Shown here: one piece after another, positions 59,801 to 64,000 of the stretch
Numbering within the stretch: the first letter of the stretch is position 1
Layout: each line of letters begins with the position of its first letter
Assembly (NCBI RefSeq): GCF_015547515.1
Contig: NZ_JADMVE010000005.1
Span: forward strand, 124,001 to 188,000
Direction of reading: 5' to 3'
Source: Eubacterium sp. 1001713B170207_170306_E7
Lineage (GTDB): Bacteria > Bacillota > Clostridia > Eubacteriales > Eubacteriaceae
Length of the DNA stretch: 64,000 nucleotides
Program-made: the position numbers and the translations under genes
The notes under the pieces: model-generated
The model's input: only the letters and a program-made list of their open reading frames with translations
Told to the model about the DNA's origin: nothing
Databases searched by the model: none

Positions 59801-62002
59801 TCAACGCGTTTTATTTTCTGACAGTTTCTCCTTAAATACCGCTTCCTCAACCGGCCTGGAATAATAATAGCCCTGGACAAAACGGATGCCGTTTTGCCGC
59901 AGAAAGTCAACCTGCTCCCGGGTCTCCACGCCCTCGCAGATGATCCGGAGCTTCAGCACCCGGGCGATATTGACAATGCCGGTGATAAACATGGCGTTGC
60001 GGTGCTCGCTCAAATCCCGGTTGATAAAACTCCGGTCGATTTTAATCACATCCACCGGGAGCTCCTGGAGAACGCCCATGGAGGAGTAGCCAGTGCCAAA
60101 GTCGTCCAGCGCGACACTGAAGCCCATTTCCCGCAGCCGACGGGTCTGGGTAATGGTCTCATCCCAGTTTTCCATGAGCGTCGTCTCTGTAATCTCGATC
60201 TCCAGAAAGGAGGGCGGCACTGACATCAGCGAAGCGATGCGCCTGACCTCGTCGGCAAAGCCCGGGTTGGCGAAATGTCGGCTGGAGAAATTGACCGCCA
60301 CCGGTACGGCGGGCTCATTGTTTTCAAGCTGTCCGGCAAGGGTCCGGCAGACTTTTTTAAAGATATAAAAATCCAGCTGAACCACAAAGCCGTTGGCCTC
60401 AAAAACCGGGATGAAGTGGGCAGGGGAGAGAATTCCACGGACCGGATGGTTCCAGCGCACCAGTGCCTCCGCTCCCACGATCTCCCCGGTTTCAATGTTG
60501 TACTTTGGCTGGTAGTAAGCTTCAAACTCCCGCCTGGCAAGTGCGCCGTACATTTCATCCTCAACCTGCTGCTCATGCTCCTGGGTATACTGCATGGCCT
60601 GGAGGTCGCTGTCGTTGGCATAGTAGAGCTTAAAGTGGCCCTTTCCCTGCTGCTTGGCGCGGCTGCAGGCCAGATCGGAGCGGTGCAGCACCTCGCGCAG
60701 GGGCAGCGCGTCCCTCCGGCTGTCCCAGAGCAGAACGCCCACACTGGCCGATACCGGAAAATCCTTCCGCTCTGCCTGGCCGCTTTCGGGCTTTATCTCG
60801 GAGATGGCTTTTATCACCTTCTCGGCTGCCTCCTGAGCCGCCTGCGGTGTCCGGACCGCTGGCAGCAGCATGGCAAACTCCTCTCCGCCGACTCTTGCGG
60901 CCTTCCCGCCATATGCCTGTGCGATGCTCTTCAGCCTCTGACCAACCTCTGTCAGCACCTGGTCGCCGACAAGGTAGTCGTACCGGTCGTTAAGCCCTTT
61001 AAACTCGTCCATATCCATGAAAAACAAAGCCATTCTGCCGTCCTGTGTCCCGATGGTCTCCTTAATATAGACATCGAAGGCTTCGCGGTTATACAGGCCG
61101 GTCAGGCTGTCCTTACGGCTTTTTTCCAGCAGCTCGGCATTTTGATTTTTCAGGTCGTCCACCATGGCGTTAAAGCTCTCGGCAAACTGCTGAATTTCCA
61201 GCGATCCGCCGGGGATTAAGCGCTCCGTCCCGTTTTTTCCGGAATTTTTAAGACTCTTATAATAGCGGTACAGGGGGGTAGTCACAAAAAACATCAGAAA
61301 AAAAGACAGTACCAGCAGCAGTAACAGCAGGAAAAAATCATAAGCCAGCATGCGGTTCAAGGAGCGCTCCGTCTGGATATTTGAGAGGGTGGTCTCACTG
61401 GTTTTCCGCTCGTGCAGCTGGCTTCTGAAGCCTGCCATACTGTCGGTGATTTCATTTTTCTGGTTCTCATAGACGTCGTTAAAGATACTTCTGATGGCCA
61501 GCTGTTCCTTCTCCGCCGCGCTGACAGCCTCCTCGCCGTTTTTATAGGCATAACCGGCCACCTCGGCCGGCATTTCGCTTGCGGGGATTCCCACCGCGTC
61601 CGCCTTTAAGCGCATGGCGAGAATTTCGGTTTCCATGAGACTGTCGGAGGCCGCCATGGCGTTGTCTAAAAGTGTCTGCTCCGCGGCGCTGATCCCCAGG
61701 GCTTTAAGGCCGTCTACGGCGTCCTCGCGGTGGCGGGCGGTGTCTGCCTCCTGCCAGTACTGGTTCATGTAGACCGGATCGCCAGTCGCCACAAAATGCC
61801 GCGTGGCGGTGGTGAGATCATCGGAGGCTTTTGTAAATTCCAGAATTTTATCCTCACACTGGTTATGGTTTTCCGTCCGGTCAGCCTCCTCCTGTATTTT
61901 CAGACCGACCTTTTGTGTATTGATAAAAGACAGAACGGCTGCGATAATGGCCAGTGCGCAAAAAACAAAGGTGGTCAGCCGCAGACTGATTTTTAGTTTC
62001 AT
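59801..62002 (-). CDS. membrane GGDEF-EAL protein (cyclic-di-GMP turnover)
   Basis: A 733-residue signalling protein. A first membrane helix lies at about residues 8-27, an extracytoplasmic helical sensor at 30-225 (CHASE3-like), and a second helix at 228-247, followed by a HAMP-like linker. The GGDEF domain (about 300-465) has an intact GGEEF site (ARVGGEEFAML). The EAL domain (about 485-725) has GAEALVRW, EIEITETTLM, DDFGTGYSS and EGVET, the catalytic set for phosphodiesterase activity. Both activities may be live; the sensor decides the balance. It is a single gene. Confidence 0.88.
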   Translation of the reverse strand: MKLKISLRLTTFVFCALAIIAAVLSFINTQKVGLKIQEEADRTENHNQCEDKILEFTKASDDLTTATRHFVATGDPVYMNQYWQEADTARHREDAVDGLKALGISAAEQTLLDNAMAASDSLMETEILAMRLKADAVGIPASEMPAEVAGYAYKNGEEAVSAAEKEQLAIRSIFNDVYENQKNEITDSMAGFRSQLHERKTSETTLSNIQTERSLNRMLAYDFFLLLLLLVLSFFLMFFVTTPLYRYYKSLKNSGKNGTERLIPGGSLEIQQFAESFNAMVDDLKNQNAELLEKSRKDSLTGLYNREAFDVYIKETIGTQDGRMALFFMDMDEFKGLNDRYDYLVGDQVLTEVGQRLKSIAQAYGGKAARVGGEEFAMLLPAVRTPQAAQEAAEKVIKAISEIKPESGQAERKDFPVSASVGVLLWDSRRDALPLREVLHRSDLACSRAKQQGKGHFKLYYANDSDLQAMQYTQEHEQQVEDEMYGALARREFEAYYQPKYNIETGEIVGAEALVRWNHPVRGILSPAHFIPVFEANGFVVQLDFYIFKKVCRTLAGQLENNEPAVPVAVNFSSRHFANPGFADEVRRIASLMSVPPSFLEIEITETTLMENWDETITQTRRLREMGFSVALDDFGTGYSSMGVLQELPVDVIKIDRSFINRDLSEHRNAMFITGIVNIARVLKLRIICEGVETREQVDFLRQNGIRFVQGYYYSRPVEEAVFKEKLSENKTR

Positions 62003-62111
62003 CTCTCTATCCCGTTACTTTCTTTATAATAAATCCTCTTCTCATAAAACAACTCAAGTGTAACATTAAATTTTCTCAAAAACAAGCGGCATTTGCAGAC
62101 GCATCCGGATA

Positions 62112-62134
62112 TTAAAAAAGCGGCCGAAGCCGCC
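62112..62134 (-). terminator. intrinsic terminator of the PTS-Rpe operon
   Basis: On the minus strand GCGGC, TTCG loop, GCCGC, then TTTTTTAAT. It ends the operon directly after IIB, so no IIC gene follows. Confidence 0.82.
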
Positions 62135-62166
62135 TGTAAATGAAATACGATTCAAAAAATTGTCTG

Positions 62167-62451
62167 TTATCCTTTCAGAATTTCCAGTAGCTCGCCGGTT
62201 GTTTTCTGAAGATTGATGCCGGTTAAAAAGGAACGGCCATTCATGACCGGAATGTCGATGTCGCCATCGAGCTGGCAGGTGCATACAATAATGTCCGGCT
62301 TGATCTCAGCCGCTTTCTGGGCGACCTCAGACGCTTTTGCCTGGACCGTTTTCAATTCAATGCCACTTTCCGACGCAATTTTTTCAATTTTTTTGGCAAC
62401 TACAGTGGAAGTCGCCACAGCGGCGCCGCAGGCCACTAAAACAGTTTTCAT
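62167..62451 (-). CDS. PTS IIB component (galactitol/lactose-like)
   Basis: A 94-residue IIB protein. Phosphorylated Cys8 lies in VLVACGAAVATSTVVAKKI, the usual Cys-loop followed by a helix. Galactitol-type GatB proteins look alike. It overlaps the epimerase gene by 4 bases (ATGA). No IIC gene is next to it. Confidence 0.85.
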   Translation of the reverse strand: MKTVLVACGAAVATSTVVAKKIEKIASESGIELKTVQAKASEVAQKAAEIKPDIIVCTCQLDGDIDIPVMNGRSFLTGINLQKTTGELLEILKG

Positions 62452-63107
62452 TTCTGTACACCATCCATTATTTCTCTGAAACGGCTGATATTTTCCTTCA
62501 TATTGCCGTTAAACAGGCAGGAACCTGACACGATGACATTGGCGCCGGCTTCGACTACGGTGCTTAAGGTTTCAAAGTTCACGCCGCCGTCTATTTCCAG
62601 GTCAACGTCACGGTCGCCGATCATGGCGCGGATGCCCTTTAAACGCTCGGTGGTTTCAGGAATATACTTCTGTCCGCCGAAGCCCGGGTACACACCCATG
62701 ACCAGAATCATGGAAATATCGTCGATGAAAGGGGCAAGCACGTCGATGGGCGTATCCGGGGAGATTACCAGACTGGCCTGGCTGCCGCATTTTTTAATCA
62801 GCTCGATACATTCCCGGGTGTCATCCTCCACCTCAACGTGCACGGTGATGATGTCCGCTCCGGCGTCGGCAAAGCGTTCGATGTATTTCAGCGGTTCACT
62901 GATCATCAGGTGGACATCAAAGGGAAGGCCGATGGTTTTCCGGAGGCATTTTACCTGATCTGGCCCGATGGTAATGTTTGGAACAAAATGGCCGTCCATC
63001 ACATCCACGTGAAGCCAGTCCGCGCCGCCGGCCTCAACGGATTTCAAATCACGGTCCAGGTTGGCAAAATCCGCGCTCAGCATTGATGGGGAAATTTTGT
63101 AGTTCAT
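62448..63107 (-). CDS. rpe: ribulose-phosphate 3-epimerase
   Basis: A 219-residue TIM-barrel epimerase. Key motifs: ISPSMLSADFANL (Ser/Asp), HVDVMDGHFVPNITIGPD (His-Asp metal ligands), FDVHLMIS, VHVEVEDDTRECI, VMGVYPGFGGQKYIPE and EIDGGVNFET. It interconverts ribulose 5-phosphate and xylulose 5-phosphate. Here it lies between PTS IIA and IIB genes, so it may act on a pentulose or hexulose phosphate (allulose 6-phosphate type) brought in by that PTS. It is typical in length. Confidence 0.9.
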   Translation of the reverse strand: MNYKISPSMLSADFANLDRDLKSVEAGGADWLHVDVMDGHFVPNITIGPDQVKCLRKTIGLPFDVHLMISEPLKYIERFADAGADIITVHVEVEDDTRECIELIKKCGSQASLVISPDTPIDVLAPFIDDISMILVMGVYPGFGGQKYIPETTERLKGIRAMIGDRDVDLEIDGGVNFETLSTVVEAGANVIVSGSCLFNGNMKENISRFREIMDGVQK

Positions 63108-63158
63108 AATGAGTACCTCTCTCTTATTAGTGATCGTCTTACTTTATCGGCTGAAAAT

Positions 63159-63614
63159 CTAATCCAGCCCGTCGATATCTTTTACTAAATTATATATCCA
63201 CTCGGGGTTTTTTGCACCTGCTATTTTATGTAAAACCATTTCATCTTGTATCATCAGAACAATTTTCTGCAGGGTTTCAATCTGCTTTTCGCCGTCCTTA
63301 ATGGCTAAGAGAAAAAGAATGGAGACCTCAATGTTCTCCTCAGGCGCGCCCATGCCGTGAAAAACCACGGGATTTTTTAAGGTGAGAAGCGACACTGCCT
63401 CCTCCAGCACATTGTCGGGCTCGGCGTGGGGAATGGCGACACCGATGGGCGTTGGCAGCCCTGTCGGAAAGATTTTTTCACGCTCGCAGGCCGCCGTGAT
63501 GTAGGCCTCATCAATCTTATGGTCCCTTAAAAGGGGAGAGGCGGCGGCCTCTATCGCTTGAAAGCAGTCCGCCGCCTCTACATTTACCTGAATGTATTTC
63601 TGATCAATCAGCAT
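63159..63614 (-). CDS. PTS IIA component (fructose/mannitol/galactitol type)
   Basis: A 151-residue IIA protein. His63 in GVAIPHAEPD is the phosphorylated histidine. Together with the IIB it forms the cytoplasmic part of a sugar or polyol PTS. It is the first gene of the operon, 51 bases before the epimerase, and lies 3 bases after gyrA, so it might be partly cotranscribed with gyrA. Confidence 0.86.
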   Translation of the reverse strand: MLIDQKYIQVNVEAADCFQAIEAAASPLLRDHKIDEAYITAACEREKIFPTGLPTPIGVAIPHAEPDNVLEEAVSLLTLKNPVVFHGMGAPEENIEVSILFLLAIKDGEKQIETLQKIVLMIQDEMVLHKIAGAKNPEWIYNLVKDIDGLD

Positions 63615-63617
63615 TTT

Positions 63618-64000
63618 TTATTTTTCGTCCAGAATGGAAACCTGGCCGTCCTCGTTTTCCTCTTCCGGGTCCTCTTTATAAACCTTGGATATGGTCGCGA
63701 TCTGTTCGCCGGCCTGAAGCTTCATCAGGCGGACGCCCTGGGTGTTACGGCCAACCATGGAGATGTCGTTGCCTTCCAGCTTAATAACCACGCCCTGGTT
63801 GTTGATCATCATGATCTCGCCGTCCCGGCTGATGACACAGAAGCCGACCAGCTCGCCGGTTTTCTTGGTGACCTTATAGGTCTGGACGCCCTTGCCGCCG
63901 CGTTTCTGCGAGCGGTACTGGTCGCCGGAGGTCAGCTTGCCGTAGCCGTTGTCGGATACGCAGAGCACAAACAGGTCATCCGATACAATGTCCATGCCCA
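63618..64000 (-). CDS. gyrA: DNA gyrase subunit A, C-terminal part (partial)
   Basis: The frame continues off the right edge; the last 127 codons or so are visible. It contains the end of the beta-pinwheel DNA-wrapping domain with the GyrA-box (QKRGGKG) and repeats such as MINNQGVVIKLEGNDISMVG and RNTQGVRLMKL. The tail is acidic (KEDPEEENEDGQ), as is common in gyrase A. The box distinguishes it from ParC. It has no role in the neighbouring PTS operon beyond position. Confidence 0.92.
   Translation of the reverse strand, partial: GMDIVSDDLFVLCVSDNGYGKLTSGDQYRSQKRGGKGVQTYKVTKKTGELVGFCVISRDGEIMMINNQGVVIKLEGNDISMVGRNTQGVRLMKLQAGEQIATISKVYKEDPEEENEDGQVSILDEK

Overview
The window looks like a chromosomal piece of an acetogenic gut clostridium close to Eubacterium limosum/callanderi (or Acetobacterium). 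The reasons are the Gram-positive A/G-rich ribosome sites, the clostridial gene set and, above all, a dense set of non-pyrrolysine MttB-family (trimethylamine methyltransferase superfamily) genes with betaine/MFS-type transporters. Genus is an inference. The window opens in an XRE-cupin regulator and closes inside gyrA (its C-terminal GyrA-box is readable).

Region 1 (1-7.3 kb): an XRE-cupin regulator divergent from a one-chain iron-sulfur L-serine dehydratase, with a perfect palindrome between them. Then comes a leftward unit mttB-MFS-gltS-like, divergent from a TetR regulator; two mirror-image sigma-A promoters flank a 24-bp-arm inverted repeat.

Region 2 (7.3-20 kb): a leftward operon mttB-TIM barrel-MFS-mttB-BCCT behind a sigma-54 promoter; two tandem sigma-54 activators (PAS-AAA+-HTH); and a second sigma-54-driven leftward pair mttB-MFS. 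No corrinoid protein or reductive activase is present, so these methyltransferases must use partners encoded elsewhere.

Region 3 (20-25.4 kb): a small cassette with a sigma-region-4-like protein, an LC3-type holin, an M15 endopeptidase, a 712-residue peptidoglycan-binding/DUF1906 protein with a C-terminal membrane anchor, and a YcxB-like membrane protein. There are no phage structural genes. This is the best candidate for an unusual system, possibly a domesticated lysis or holin-dependent export module.

Region 4 (25.5-39.9 kb): two paralogous catabolic operons, each with a divergent RpiR repressor, a zinc polyol dehydrogenase, an FGGY kinase and a DeoC aldolase. The first also has a second dehydrogenase, a TIM-barrel isomerase and a GlpA-like/GlpB-like/DUF1667 redox trio. 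The pathway is probably sugar-alcohol or deoxysugar breakdown; the substrate is unknown.

Region 5 (40-49 kb): a sulfur module (a YeeE/YedE transporter split into halves around tusA, plus a thioredoxin-reductase-like flavoprotein, LysR and a second tusA), a methylthioribose-kinase-like gene, a small secreted protein, a HAD phosphatase and a radical SAM protein.

Region 6 (48.5-57.1 kb): an operon joining an Ig-like surface protein, a second GlpA-like flavoenzyme, a fused GlpB-DUF1667 protein, a FecCD/ATPase/lipoprotein ABC importer and a TiaS-like protein, followed by a chromate-transporter pair.

Region 7 (57.1-64 kb): TetR plus a cation/proton antiporter, a DUF1638 protein (a family often seen near corrinoid methyltransferases), a GGDEF-EAL protein, a PTS IIA-Rpe-IIB operon lacking IIC, and the gyrA 3' end. 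No tRNA, rRNA, IS element, CRISPR array or origin was recognised.
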